Below, one piece after another: positions 48,953 to 61,516 of a DNA stretch of 64,000 nt; the first letter of the stretch is position 1; the number at the start of each line of letters is the position of its first letter. A program made the position numbers and the translations under genes. Under the pieces are notes generated by a model that saw only the letters and a program-made list of their open reading frames with translations, did no database searches and was not told where the DNA came from. The stretch is from Diploscapter coronatus (lineage: Eukaryota; Nematoda; Chromadorea; Rhabditida; Rhabditidae): NCBI GenBank assembly GCA_964036155.1, contig OZ038422.1, positions 10,997,201-11,061,200 of the forward strand. Reading direction: 5' to 3'.

Positions 48953-51900
48953 ATGACCATCACGACAGTCCGCTGCGTTTCGGCCGAGAAATTACTCGAA
49001 TCCCCACCCAGACAGAGACATTATGAGCCGCGACGCCCTCCGAGCCTGTTTGAAATCAGGGAAATGGTACGGGATTTCCTAAGGGTTAATTAGAAATAAA
49101 ATTCTCAAAAATCTCGCTATTTTGACGAAATATGGGGAAATTTTCAGATCCAGAATGTCTGCAGCGAGCTCGTCCTGGACAACGGTCAGCTTCACAAAAT
49201 GATGACCGCCATGGAAAAGTCTATGAACGAAGGGTTGGCGAAAGAAACAGGTACCTGCTCAACATTTTTGATTTCTGTTGAGACCACAACTTGTAAAGTT
49301 TTCTTGAGAAGATGCCGTAAAATATCAAAAATCAAAGGAAGATTTATTCCAACATTCCAAGGCATCGAAAAGTTTCAGCTTCTACCGCATCCGTACGCAT
49401 GTTGCCCTCTTTCGTTCGATCGGTGCCGAATGGCAGTGAGCTCGGCGATTTCCTTGCCTTGGATCTGGGTGGCACGAATTTCCGCGTTCTGCTCGTCCGA
49501 CTGACCGCCGAGGGCTCGACCATGATGAGCAAGATCTTCCGCGTCCCCGACAATCTCATGAAGGGAACCGGAGAGGCGGTAAGATTTTTGTGCCCTCAGG
49601 GAAAACCTTTGAAATTAAATCAATTATGCAATTTTTGAAGCTTTGAATGAATTTCTATGGAAATTTTCTAGAAAAAGGTTATTTTTGAATTTTCAAAATA
49701 GATTTTTAAAATTCCAGCTTTTCGACCACATCGCCCATTGCATGGCCGTTTTTATAGAGGAGAACAACATCGACAAGTCGAAGAAGTTGCCGCTCGGATT
49801 CACGTTCTCCTTCCCCTGCAAACAAGAAGGTCTAACTAGGTAATTAAAAGATAATGACCCAGATTTAATTGTCATTTATCTTAATTCAGAGGCAAGCTGA
49901 TTTCTTGGACGAAAGGTTTCAAGGCGTCTGGAGTCGAAGGCATGGACGTGGTTGAGTTGCTAAGGGAGGCCTGTCATAGAAGGAAGGTACGGAAAATTGA
50001 GATTTTTAGTACTTTTCTCACAAAAATGAAAGAACTTGACTTGATGAAAAGCACTCGGGATCTAAAGTTGAGACTCTGGATTATAGTTGTTTTTACGGTC
50101 ATTTTGACATCTTCAGGACATCGACATCGACGTCGTGGCGCTCCTGAACGACACTGTCGGCACGCTCATGGCTTGCGCCTTCAAAGAGAATAACTGCGAG
50201 ATCGGAGTGATCGTCGGTACGGGCACGAATGCGTGCTACATGGAAAAGCTGGATCGATGCGGAAAGCTCGAGGGAATCGTCGACAAAAATGAGAGACCGG
50301 ATCAGGTAGGGAAAGCTTTAATGAATTAATTTTATTTTTACTACCAAGTTTGGGAAAAATATGATCCCAATAATTTGAAGTATTGGAAAAATTAACTCTA
50401 ATTCTTGGGGAAATTTTCTCGAGTGATTTTAGGTTCCAGAAAAATCAACTTGAATTTCATATGATTTTATTATATCCTCGGCTTTGGGAGGAAAATGTTC
50501 CCACACAATTTTAAGTCTCAGAAAAATCTATAATTCAGATGATTATCAACACGGAGTGGGGCGCGTTCGGCGACGATGGCGCAATGGCGTTTCTAAGAAC
50601 TGAATTCGACGATATCGTTGACAGGGAGTCAATCAACCCGGGGAAACAATTGTAAGATTGATCTATTTTAAAAATCGAGAGTTGATCTTCAAGGTCGAAA
50701 ATTCAAATATACTGAAATTCGCTAGGAATGAGCTTCGATGTTGAAGTTATTTTTAATGAAGCATTTTTAGGTTCGAAAAGACTATCTCCGGCATGTATAT
50801 GGGAGAACTGACTCGCGTGATCCTCGAGAAACTCGCCAGGGACAAGCTGCTGTTTGGAGGACACTACGAAGCCATTGCGCAGCCTCACATCTTCCCCACC
50901 AAATATGTTTCGGAAATTGAAGCGTGAGAATTTTGCTCATCTTCCATTCATTTTTGGCAAAATAATTGTTTAATTGATTTTTTATCAGAAATTTAAAAGA
51001 AAACCTGAATTTAGTTAAGCAACTTGAGATTTTCAGAAAATAAAGTTGAAATTAAAAAAATCAATTTTCAGCGAGCTCAAAGACGACCAAGAGCAGACCT
51101 TTTCGAAAACGTATTCGATCCTGGAGGACATTGGAGTTGAAGGCCTATCCACTGCTGATTGCGCTAACGTGGCCTACGTTTGCTCCGTCGTTTCTTCGAG
51201 GTATTTTTAATCAATATTTCTAAAAAAAATCTACAAATTAAGTCTTTCATTAAAATTAGTGAAATTGCCTGGGAGCTAATGGATTTGCTCACAGATTGCT
51301 AAAACAGTATTTATTTTTTATTTGAGAGCCGCCTTCCTAACCGCAGCTGGCATCGCCATGTTGATCAAAAGAATGGGCAAGAAGGAGATTGTCATCGGCG
51401 TCGACGGTTCGGTTTACAGGTGAGTCAAATGTTTGCCAAAATCGACAATTCGAACATTTCGCTCTTGAAAAATCAAAACTGAGCATTGCCTTATTTTACG
51501 GCAACATAAATTCGAAGTGTCCATATGTAAAATTTCTGAATGATGACAAAAATCGAGAAAATCATGAAATAATGATTGTTTACGTTAAATCGAACGAATG
51601 AAATTTGAAACTTGATGGCGGTTTTCGATGTTTTACATTAGATTCCACCCGACTTTCCCGCAACTGCTCGATGAGAAAATCGGCGAACTGCTTGGCAACC
51701 CGAATCAGGAGGTAAAGATTAAAAAAAAAGTTATAGAATAGTGGCGTAAGAAAAACGTGACGTCTTTAGCTAAAAGTATTTATTTTAAATGACGTCGTAT
51801 GATGACACTAAATAGTGATAGAAATAACAGCACTTCCCAAAATGTCGGGTTTCTCTTAACTTTGAATGTTTCAGTACCGTTTGATGCTTTCTGAAGATGG

Positions 51901-51970
51901 CTCTGGGAGGGGTGCTGCGTTGGTTGCCGCTGTCGCCACCAGACTGAAGCAGGAAAGAGGAGAAAAATAA
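48953..51970 (+). CDS. hxk-1: Hexokinase
   Basis: A single-domain (about 50 kDa) hexokinase of 492 residues; it phosphorylates glucose to glucose-6-phosphate with ATP in the cytosol. Exons: 48953-49066, 49148-49250, 49379-49578, 49718-49839, 49890-49986, 50117-50305, 50539-50651, 50771-50923, 51072-51200, 51327-51419, 51642-51711 and 51875-51970. Key motifs: [20 protein letters not shown], then phosphate-1 loop LDLGGTNFR (about residues 100-108); sugar-binding LGFTFSFPC (165-173) with [12 protein letters not shown] with the catalytic Asp at about 224; [12 protein letters not shown]; and the adenosine-site part AAVATRLKQ near the C-terminus. The length matches one catalytic half of vertebrate HK1. 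An alternative first exon may exist at 46848-46955. The symbol follows the C. elegans chromosome I paralogue from memory; which of the three nematode hexokinases is orthologous needs a tree. A distant AATAAA is at 52766-52771. Confidence 0.93.
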
Positions 51971-53450
51971 CCGATTTTCGTCTTTTACCTAAGCCATTTA
52001 TCTAAATTACGTTTTAAAATAGGGCATTACTCGATAGAATTTTCACTCTCATGTTCATTAACGAAAAACGTTTCCCCGACAATGGTTGCGCATAACGCTA
52101 GTGGGCGTGGCTAAAGTGTTATACCGTATCGATTACTAGGTCCATTTCGATCTAATTTTCGAAATGACCTATTTAGTGTATATACCGCCCCTTTTCATAA
52201 TTATGAATAGCTCTGCAGCATTCTGGACCATGTCGCGCTTCTGCTTTTCTTCGCTAACGAACATGATCGAGTGATTTTAGCCAGATTTAATTTTGACCCA
52301 AGTGATTTCACAATCATGCTCTAAATATAGCCCATTTATTGATTTCAGTGAAATGACTTGATTTTTGCAATTTAGTTAGCAGTTGTTTCCTTTGAATTGT
52401 ATGATTTTTGCTCATAGATAGGTCATTTAATTCGATTTTCGTAATTTATCCTAAATCTCATATCAAAACTGGTTCAGCGTTCTGTATCATAAATCATAAT
52501 GTTTGCTAAATTATATCTTAGATCGGAAAATGCTATTTCTGATCTAAAGTTTCTTCAAAACAGGGTGATAGTTTTCCTATGTTTTCTCGATTATTTTTGA
52601 GCTCTTTCATAGGATTTTTGGAGATTTTATTAGGGTTTTTGAAAGATTATTTTTGAAAACATGCAAAAGCCCTAATTTTGACACTTGCAAACCGCAATGT
52701 ATTTATCCCGACGAGAGATTATTTCGTGATCTTGTATTTTTCTGTGAATTGTATCCGGAGTGAAAAATAAAATATTCCTGTAAAAGTGAAGCAAGATAGA
52801 AAAATCACGGTTTATGTTTCCGTAGTTTAGATTATTGTTCGATACTCAGCATCCCCAAAACCAATCGGCAATCTTTGAAAAAAAAACCGGTCAGTGGCGA
52901 TTGATTCGTTTCTCAAAGAATAACTACTGATTGTTAACGAACTAGTACTGACTAATTTTTTTCAGTACCAATCGGTTACCATTGGTTACCAACTGGTATT
53001 GGGAATGCTGAGATACGCGACAAGTATTTTCATTATTTTGTCCGTCGTTTAGCGCGCAAGATTTGCGTACTTTTATTTTCACCTTTCGCCATTTTTATTT
53101 TCATCCGTCTATTTTCCGATTTTCTGTTCCAGAAATCCCAAAATTTGCATTTCTTCTTCCAGAAAGTCTATCAAAAATGATATCCTTTCATCGATCGCTT
53201 TTGAATTTTCAAAAATTTGCTAAATTCGTAAGATTTCTTGATGAATCATCATTGTTTATTCGCAATTTTCCAATTTTTTTTATTTCAAAAATAATATTAC
53301 TGTTTTCTCAATTTTCTCTCCAGGAGAAACTTTCTGAAATTCTCGTAAATGCCTTGTTCCTGTTTCAAATTTTCTATTTCTTCAAAAAACCAAAATTTCA
53401 GCAAATTTCTCGAACCGGTAGAAAAAATCTAGGAAGGTCGGTAAGACGAC
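51971..53450. other. Intergenic spacer between hexokinase and sorting nexin
   Basis: AT-rich. It contains an AATAAA at 52766-52771 (possible hexokinase 3' end), the inverted-repeat element at 52843-53015, and an acceptor-like AAATTTCAG ending at about 53402 that could be the trans-splice site for the sorting nexin. A long open frame at 53063-53461 is Phe-rich and without codon bias, and is not considered a gene. Confidence 0.55.
52843..53015. mobile_element. 173-bp MITE-like element with TA borders
   Basis: The left end TA-CTCAGCATCCCCAAAACCA and right end TGGTATTGGGAATGCTGAGA-TA are inverted copies over about 25 bp with a few mismatches. They are flanked by TA on both sides, as expected for the Tc1/mariner type of target duplication. 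The interior (repeated ACTGATT/GGTTACC motifs) has no coding capacity. Confidence 0.6.
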
Positions 53451-56400
53451 ATGCTGCGTGAAGAAGACAACCTGGACGGATTCGAGGGCGCCGAAACCGG
53501 GGGCGGCGAAAATGGGACCAACGGCACGAATGGCCACAGGTCCGAGCAGTACGGAAGGGAGCAGGTTCGGAAAAATAAAATTCTCAAAAACGCAACTTTT
53601 GAAATAATCTGAAAGTCATTTGTGAAAACTATAACTGGGCTCGATCAGTACTAAAGGCCCAGGTATTGAGACGAATCACCAAGAATAAAATAAAACCGAA
53701 AAATGGACGATTTAAAAAATTTTAGAAATCCATAATTTTTTTTAGAAGGGTAAATAATAGAAAATATAATAAATACGAAAAGTTGAATATTTTCCGAAAA
53801 AATCGAAATGCCGATTTTTGAGTTACTTTCAGCCCCCGCCAATTCCCCTGCTGGACGAGGACGACTGCGAAGAGATCAACCTGGGCGGAGAGACGGTCGC
53901 CTCCAAATTGAGATTGGACACCAACATCCTGTCCAACAAGTAAGGGGCTAAATTAAAAAAAAAATCAGGATTAAAAATCCTGAACTAATTATTTAGGCTC
54001 AAGTTTGCCTTTATTGGAAAACAATTGCATGTTTGTTTGAAAATATTAGTCAGCCTTTATCACTAGTCACTGCTCACCTTATCACGTTTTGGTCCATTCC
54101 AAATAATACTGGTTCACTGTTCGTATTTTCCTTGCACAAAATTAACCAAAGCATGAGCATCTAGCTTTTCACACGCACATTTCCCCCATTTCAGTGACTC
54201 TTCCGCGCCCTTCGTTGACCCCCTGCAGTCCATCATTGCTGACTCGAACAAGTGGGAGTCGGTGTCGCTCGCTGATGACGCTCCCCCGAATCTGAAGGGC
54301 GTTCCGCATGATGCCTCTAAGCCCTCGGATACCGTCGATGGCGTCGCGTCGCTGACGATGAAGACGTCGCGCTTCTGCTGCATGACGACGGCTCTCCCGA
54401 GAATACGCCCGGATGACGTAACTCCGCCCTACGTCAAGTCCACGGAGTACAGCATCGTTAATGGGACTGGGTAAAATAGGAAAATATGGATTTTTGGAAA
54501 TTCCATTAGAAAAGCTAAACTTTCACGGGTTCAAAAATGGCGCATGAAACTACTAAAACGAAGAAAATAATTATGAATGTGTACCTGCACGGCTGAGTTT
54601 TGCTCTTTTCTTTAAGATAAAACTTTTTATGAAATTTGAAAAGCTTGATTTTCGGAAAGAAAAACCATTTTTCAGTTTCTACAATCCGGACGCTGACATT
54701 AAGCATACGGGCAAATCGGTAACGCCGCCACCCACCGAGGACAATTCGAAGGCCGCAAATCGGTATTTCGATTTTTTTAGAAGACACATTCGATCATTTT
54801 TAGCCAATTCTCCTCCCCTTTGGTTTCGTCTATTGGAGACTCCTCAAATACGGCCTCGATTTCGCCTCCTCTGGAAGAGCCGAACAAGACTTCGGAAGTA
54901 AGAATATTTCTTTGTTCTTTTTAAAGAAAAGAATCCCTAGTAGTATTAAAAACTCGACGGAAGTAATAATAATAATAATAATAATAGTGAAAACTAAAAA
55001 CGAGATGAAATTTCAAAGAAAATAACTTTACTTCAGGCGGCTAAAGTCGTCATCTCACCATTTGGCGCGGACACTGAGAGCGAAGAAAAGAAGATGGCGT
55101 CGAACTCCAGGGCAGGAACGTCCAATTCGGAGCCCGCGACAGTGACTGCTACTGCTTCGTCCTCGCGCGCTGCGCTCTCCCCTATTCAGGAGGTAAGCAA
55201 TTCTAATTCACGTCTTTTTTTAAAGAAGACTACGGTTTACTTGCAGACGTTTGAAAGTTGTACTGAAAAAACGATAAGCAATTTATCTCATACTTGTTTT
55301 ATGGGGATTACGAATCGCAAAAAAAAAACCTAATAAGCTATTTTCTGTTACAATCTGTTGCGAATATTTCAAGTTTTTCGAATCTTTGTTGTTACAACTT
55401 TTCTGGAAAATAGGAGATATGATTGTGGGCCTACTTTTAGCAGGCCAACTATACGATGAACGTGAGCATCACGGAGTTCGAGAAGCGCGGCGACGGCATG
55501 AACGCCTATATCGTCTACAAGCTGGTCTGCATTGTGGCCGGAGTGCAGGGCTATCAGGACCGCACCTACGAGGTCTGGCGCCGCTTCTCCGATTTCCTGG
55601 GACTCCACGACAAACTGATCGAGAAGTACCTGAGCAAAGGCGTCGTCGTCCCTCCCACTCCTGAAAAGTCGATCAGTGCCATGACTAAGACCAAGGTCTA
55701 ATTTTTTAAATTTATAAAAATGAGCTTTTAAAATTAAAAGTACAGAAAAATTTTAACTGAGTTGTAAAGAAATTAAATTATTTTCCAGACTACCTCCGAC
55801 CCGAATTTGTCGCGCGATGTGGCAGTGCGTCGTTGCCGTCAGCTGGAGCGCTTCATTCGCCGCGTCGTTCAACACCCGCGCATGCGTGTCGACTGCGACG
55901 TCAGAGATTTCTTGACTTTGGAGGTCAGCCTTTAATTTTTACAAATTGAAGATAAAATTGAGGAGGATCCAATATTTAAAAGTTGAAATGGTACAGTTGT
56001 AAAATTTCATTTTAGGCGGAACTCCCCAAGGCCATCAACACATCTGCTCTGTCGAGCGCCGGTGTCAAGAGAATGTTCAAAACAGTCGGAGAGGTGAAGA
56101 TTTGAACTTGTGAAACAGTCATCTAAAATTCGAATAATTTCTAGTATCAGAAACAAGCATGCGTTTTTATGTTAGAGATTCAGAATTACTTTTATAATAT
56201 AGATTTCTTTTTTGCAGGTGTTCAACAAAATGGCCTTCCACATGGAGGAGGGCGATCGCTGGTTCGAGCAGGCTCTCTCCCACATTGATGAGCTGGACGA
56301 GGCTTTGAGAAGATTGCTCTCGCTCGCTGAAAAGATGGCCGGTGACAGAAAGGAGTTGGCCCACTCTGGGGAAATGCTCAGCAAGGTAAAGGATAAAACC

Positions 56401-57685
56401 ATTCTTCTTCTGAGAGAACGATTAAATTCGTAATATTTGCTACAACATTTTTAAATCAAATCTATCTGATCCTCAAAGTGGATGAACATCTCAATAAGCT
56501 AAATTTGCTTTAAAAATATTTCCGAAAAGAAAAACATTCTTAGGGCCTCTCGATGCTGGCCTCCTGCGAGGAATCTACCGCCCTGTCCCGCGCCTTGTCG
56601 CATTTGACCGAAACCGAGGAAAACGTGGCTGTTCTCTGGGAGAGGCAGGCCGAAGCGGATACGGTGGTTTTCGTGGAAGCTGTCCAGGAATACGTCGGTC
56701 TGATCGGCTCGCTTCGCGACGTCTTCGACGAAAGAGTCCGGGTCTGGCAGCAATGGCAGACCGCGCAACAGAACCTTGCCAAGAAGCGAGAGCAGAAGGC
56801 TAAGTAAGGGCATTCGTTTATTCTTGAAGAAAATGTAGAAAATCTAATTTTCTCAAATACGCCATACAGAGCATTAGAAATTGAACTTTTTTCTTTATTA
56901 AAAATCATTAAAAAAATTTATTTTTTCAAATGTTTTGTTTAAATTTGTACCTCCTTATGAAGATGACATTGAAGATGGAAACGTTTAAACGAAATGGAAA
57001 ATTTCTATTAAATATGAGATAGGAAAAGTAAATTTTGAATCTTGGATGGATTATGAATATTTCAGACTGGAACTCTCGGGCAGAAACGACAGAGTGGCGC
57101 AGGTGCGCGACGAGATCGATGAGGCCGTGAGGAAGATGGACGCACTGGAAGCGGAGTTTGGGGAACTCAGCAAATTGATTCGAGAAGAGGTAAGAGACTT
57201 ATTCTTCTTCTTCTAAAAAAACTATTTTTGAAGTGGTGGTAAAATTTTGAAGATGAAGTTTCAGAGATACAAATTTTTCACGGAGTAGGTTCGGGATTTT
57301 ATAATTAAATAAAATAAATCGTTAGATGACTGCCAAAAGCTGAGAAAAAGACTCGATGTTTGAAATGAAACGATTCGCGAGCTCGAACTAAAATTCATGA
57401 TATTTATGAAATAACTTTGTTTTTATTTTTAAGCAATAAAATTTTCAGGTGGCCCGCTTCGAGTCACAGCGTCGCGCGGACATGAAGAAGATCATCATCT
57501 CCTACCTGGAATCGCTTCTCAAAACTCATCAGGAGGTGGGCATTGTTTAACTTTTTAAGTTGTTTATTTTTAATATAATATTCTTTTAGTTCCCTTGTAA
57601 AAATCTAATTTTTATTTTAAAAATCTTTCAGATCCTCAAACTCTGGGAGAAATTCGAGCCCGAGACCCACGCCATCATCATCTAG
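53451..57685 (+). CDS. snx-1: Sorting nexin 1/2 (retromer PX-BAR protein)
   Basis: About 663 residues. Exons: 53451-53564, 53833-53939, 54195-54470, 54676-54762, 54804-54897, 55037-55192, 55444-55695, 55789-55923, 56016-56093, 56218-56385, 56544-56803, 57066-57189, 57449-57535 and 57632-57685. Residues 1-280 are acidic, Ser/Pro-rich and probably unstructured, longer than in human SNX1. The PX domain (about 283-405) has YTMNVSITEFEK, YEVWRRFSDF with the phosphoinositide-binding Arg, the VVVPPTPEK loop and RRCRQLERFIRRVVQHP. The C-terminal BAR region (about 435-655) is strongly helical, with EEGDRWFEQALSHIDELDEA and LWERQAEADTVVFVEAVQEY, and ends LKLWEKFEPETHAII. SNX1/2 bind PI3P-rich endosomes and shape retromer tubules for endosome-to-Golgi recycling. 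At 55441-55444 two acceptors lie in tandem (TAGCAG), allowing one Gln to be included or skipped. An unusual AAT microsatellite lies in the intron at 54964-54986. Confidence 0.93.
54964..54986. repeat. (TAA)n microsatellite in snx-1 intron
   Basis: About seven TAA/AAT units between two sorting nexin exons. Confidence 0.85.
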
Positions 57686-59427
57686 AGGCCAACCGCCCTA
57701 CCAACTGTGCAAAACGGTCAAATTCCAAAGTCAAGTTGCGGGAAGTGAGAGGTGAGGTTCGTGCAAAATCGTTGGATACATTAATCGTGACTGCGAGTAC
57801 TTTCTTCCCAAATTCTACTCCTTTTACTATTTTGTGAAGAATTTATTCACTTTTGAGAAGATAGTACTTGGTGCCATCATTTTTCTACTTTCACAAATAG
57901 TCTAAAATTTTTTTCGGTTTTTTTTTTTTTTAAATTTTCACAACGTTTATGAGAATTTTATCAGTAAATAGGGCATGTATACTTTCCTAAACTTCTTGAA
58001 ATGTATACAAGTTACGAAATTTGTATTTTTACTCTAAAAAACTAATTTATGCGGCGCATTATTATCTGTCTCGTTTAGAAGTACTTTGCAAAAGGGAATT
58101 TTTATTGAAAAGTACTCGCAACTTATGTTTTTTCTTAATTTAGCAAAGTACCAGAGTATCTATCATTGCCCAGAATATCCAAGTTATTTATCTGATTTTA
58201 TCCTATCATATCATTTGTGATATTTTCTGATTTTACCACCATCGACTCCGTTAGAATTGTTCCTAATTATTATAGGAGATTTCGTATCTCCAGTCGGTTT
58301 TACTGATTTTTCTCCTTTGCTTCATCACGTGAAAGTTAAAGGGAACAATTCTAATTAAAATTTTGATTAAGTGAATCACTTGCTGAATTTATATCTTCGA
58401 GTCGGATTTTATCGAGTTTCCCATTTTGGAGTTGTAAAATTTACGGCTTTTTATTTATTGAGTGATGTTTTATCGAGAGGTTTTTACTTAAATTTTGAAT
58501 ATCGATTGAATTTGTAAATGTAATTTATCACAAGCTAAATTATATGTGGCAAAATCGTTGTCAGAGTTTTTATGTGAAGAGAAATAAAGTTTTATCAAAA
58601 ATCAGCACTTATCATATGAGATAGCCAACTAAGTATGGTATTAAATCAGAGTGAGGATCAGCCTGAATAATATCTTCAAAATTAGGTAAGGCACGAGCGA
58701 GATTTTAGAAAGTTCAAAAATCGATTAAAATTACCTATTTAAAGGTGAATTTCCCTTGGGTAAAACCTGTCGAAATGGCTCAAAATGTCATAAACCCTTT
58801 CAAGTATCCATTTATAGTTGCTTTCGCTTTATTATTTAGATATTTTAAAATTTGAACAAATTTTGTTAGACTATCAAAAAGTTTTCAATTCTTCCGAAAA
58901 TTGCCAATTTTCAAAATTATCAACCTCTTATCATTGTCTTCGTGTTTTTGGCAGATCTTTATCCCTGGGATTTTGTTGGATATTGCCAGAATCTACCCGA
59001 GGCAGTTGGTTTGCTCCGTTGTGTGGGATGAAGACATTTCCGAAAAACACTAAGAAAACCGAAAAATAGTACGGGAAAATCAGAGGGAAAAGATGCAGAG
59101 AAAGCAAAAGAACATTGAAGAATCCGATAAAGAGGTAGAAAACGGGGAAATAGTATGGAATTTTAAGAGAAAACGAAAACAATTAGGCTCTCTGACGTGG
59201 TGTAAACCTATAAGCATTATCAGTATCGCTCTCTGGGACGTACTATTTTTGAGAGGTCTTTTTCTCTGTGCTCTCTCAGCTTCGCGTTGTATTGCGGGCT
59301 ATATCTCTTTCTCCGCCCCCTCAGAGTCTCTGTTTCTCTCGAAGAGCTGAGACTTCCAGCTTTTCGTATTCCGTCTTTTTCCGCAGCAACACTTCTCTCA
59401 TTCGACGCCCCAACTCCACAGTGCATC
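57686..59427. other. Intergenic: snx-1 3' region and troponin C promoter
   Basis: AT-rich up to about 58.6 kb, with AATAAA at 58583-58588 as a possible (distant) snx-1 poly(A) signal. From about 59.2 kb the sequence becomes CT-rich toward the troponin C start. A MEF2-like CTATTTTTGA lies at 59243-59252. TTTTTCCGCAG ends about 40 nt before the ATG and could be a trans-splice acceptor. No gene is supported in this stretch. Confidence 0.5.
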
Positions 59428-61516
59428 ATGGTGAGTCGCTATTTTTAATTTTTAAAATTCTTAATAACTTATTTTTTTTAATTAGCATTATTTCTGGGAT
59501 TTTTAAAGACGAAATTTTTATAGGGGATTCTAGGGCCTTTATTTTGCACCGTGAATAGCGAAAATCGTTTTTTACATTAGTTGTTATGGCGTTATCTCAA
59601 GATTAAAATAAGTTTCAGTTGATTTCATTAGCATCATGAATTTTGGAAACTTGAAAATCTAACGCTAGGAAAATTTTCATCATGAAGATCAGCTTTCTAT
59701 TTACTTGAAATGTCTTTATTCAAGCGATTTAAATTTTCCAGCTCCTTCGTGGTCATTTGATTTTCGAATAATCTTATCGATTATTCAAATTTCCAGAAAG
59801 TTCGGTTTCTTGTAAATACACTGGGGAGAAATTCAGTGCCCTTTGGCATATCTTTTTCCCTTTCTCTCACAATTCATACTCTCTATCAGTTTTCTGCGTT
59901 CCTAGCTCACGTTGTAAAGCACTTGCGTCTTTTGCCTGTGGCATTTGTATGGCTTCTCTGGTCTCTTAATTTCCTTTAGTCTCTCATTCTTTCTCCATCT
60001 TTTCCTCTCTGCATGACTTCTCTGCAGTCTCTTTGATCTGCTTTATCTCACGCCCGGAAAACATATGCTCACGGACGATATGCAGCAAGATATTTGAGAC
60101 GAGGTTTTCTCAAAATTTTGGATAGCTTTATCACTTGATTATTGATTATTGATTTTGGATCAAGAAAACAAAAGAAGTACTGCAAGAATTTCGCAAATCT
60201 GAAAATTTCATTTTTTCAATTAAAATAGTAGAATAAAAACCTAAATAAAAATCAATTAATTTAATTTAATTTAAACAAAAAATTAAATTTTAGGCTGAGG
60301 ACATTGAAGAGATTCTCGCTGAGATCGATGGATCCCAGATTGAAGGTGAAAAGGCGTCACTTTTTGAAGACGTTGAAAATTGACGTCACTTAAAAAGGCG
60401 TTAAGATGACATCCCAAATTTGCAGAGTACCAGAAATTCTTCGACATGTTCGACAGGGGCAAGCAGGGCTACATCATGGCCACCCAGATCGGTCAGATCA
60501 TGCACGCCATGGAGCAGGACTTCGATGAAAAGGCCCGTAAATTAGAATAATTGAAATCCCCTCAAATGTTTGCATTTCATTGAAAACTACTTGAAACGAA
60601 TCAATAATTGATGTCGTTCGAAAGTTTGAATATCCAAAAATGAGCTTTCATTCATGGATATCAAATGTTTGACTGCAATTCCTTTAAAAATGCTACATAT
60701 AAATTTTCAGACCCTCCGTAAGCTGATCCGCAAATTCGACGCTGACGGTTCAGGAAAGCTGGAGTTCGATGAGTTCTGCGCACTCGTGTACACTGTCGCC
60801 AACACCGTCGACAAGGAGACGCTCGAGAAGGAACTTCGCGAGGCGTTCCGACTCTTCGACAAGGAGGTTCCATTGAGTTTTATGAAGTCTTGAATAGTTT
60901 ATCACCACCAACTGATCGACTCTCATTATATCATCGATATTTTTGAATCTATATGAATTCGGTCTCATATGAATGAATTGTTCGACATATCTGAACACGG
61001 ATGAAAGCTCCAATGAATCCGTTCAGTACTTGATGGCCTCGATAAACTATTGTGCCAAAGCTAGTGCGAAATAAAACAAATACGGTCTTTAAGGGCAACG
61101 GCTACATCGCCCGACCAACCCTGAAGGCCCTGCTGAAGGAGATCGCTGATGACCTCACCGACCAACAGCTCGAGGAGGCCGTCGACGAAATCGACGAGGA
61201 CGGTTCGGGAAAGATCGAGTTTGAAGGTAAACGGGGGCTCACTTAATTCAATAGTCTACTTATGATTGGGAGCGTTTCTTGATACGTTTGGTAGCATGCA
61301 ATTTCTTCGAGATATTTTGGAACTTCAAGATTTGAGCAGAATTTCATGTTATATCAATATCATTATGATTTTAATTTTAATTACCAAAATTTATTGAGTG
61401 GAAGTGTAAAATGGTTTTAAACCGTTAATAGTTAGTATATGCATAACGCTGATAAATTTGAACTAATAACTTGACTTTCAGAATTCTGGGAACTGATGGC
61501 CGGAGAATCTGACTAA
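59428..61516 (+). CDS. pat-10: Troponin C, body-wall muscle type
   Basis: The calcium-binding subunit of troponin on muscle thin filaments: 161 residues, four EF-hands. Exons: 59428-59430, 60294-60345, 60426-60532, 60711-60866, 61094-61226 and 61482-61516. The first exon supplies only the ATG and is followed by an 863-nt intron. Hand I (DMFDRGKQGYIMATQI) and hand III (RLFDKEGNGYIARPTL) have substituted loop positions. Hands II (DADGSGKLEFDEF) and IV (DEDGSGKIEFEEF) are canonical, so calcium is probably bound mainly at II and IV. The protein ends WELMAGESD. The intron after exon 3 seems to start with GC (GAAAAG|GCCCGT), since only that junction restores the invariant DEKTLRKLIRKFD. The near identity to PAT-10 as I remember it, and its chromosome I location, favour pat-10 over the pharyngeal tnc-2. 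A poly(A) signal is at 61554-61559. Confidence 0.95.

Noticed and set aside
53063..53461. 132-codon Phe/Ser-rich open frame before snx-1
   Set aside because: T-rich composition artefact that overlaps the likely snx-1 leader; the real start is the ATG at 53451 in another frame.
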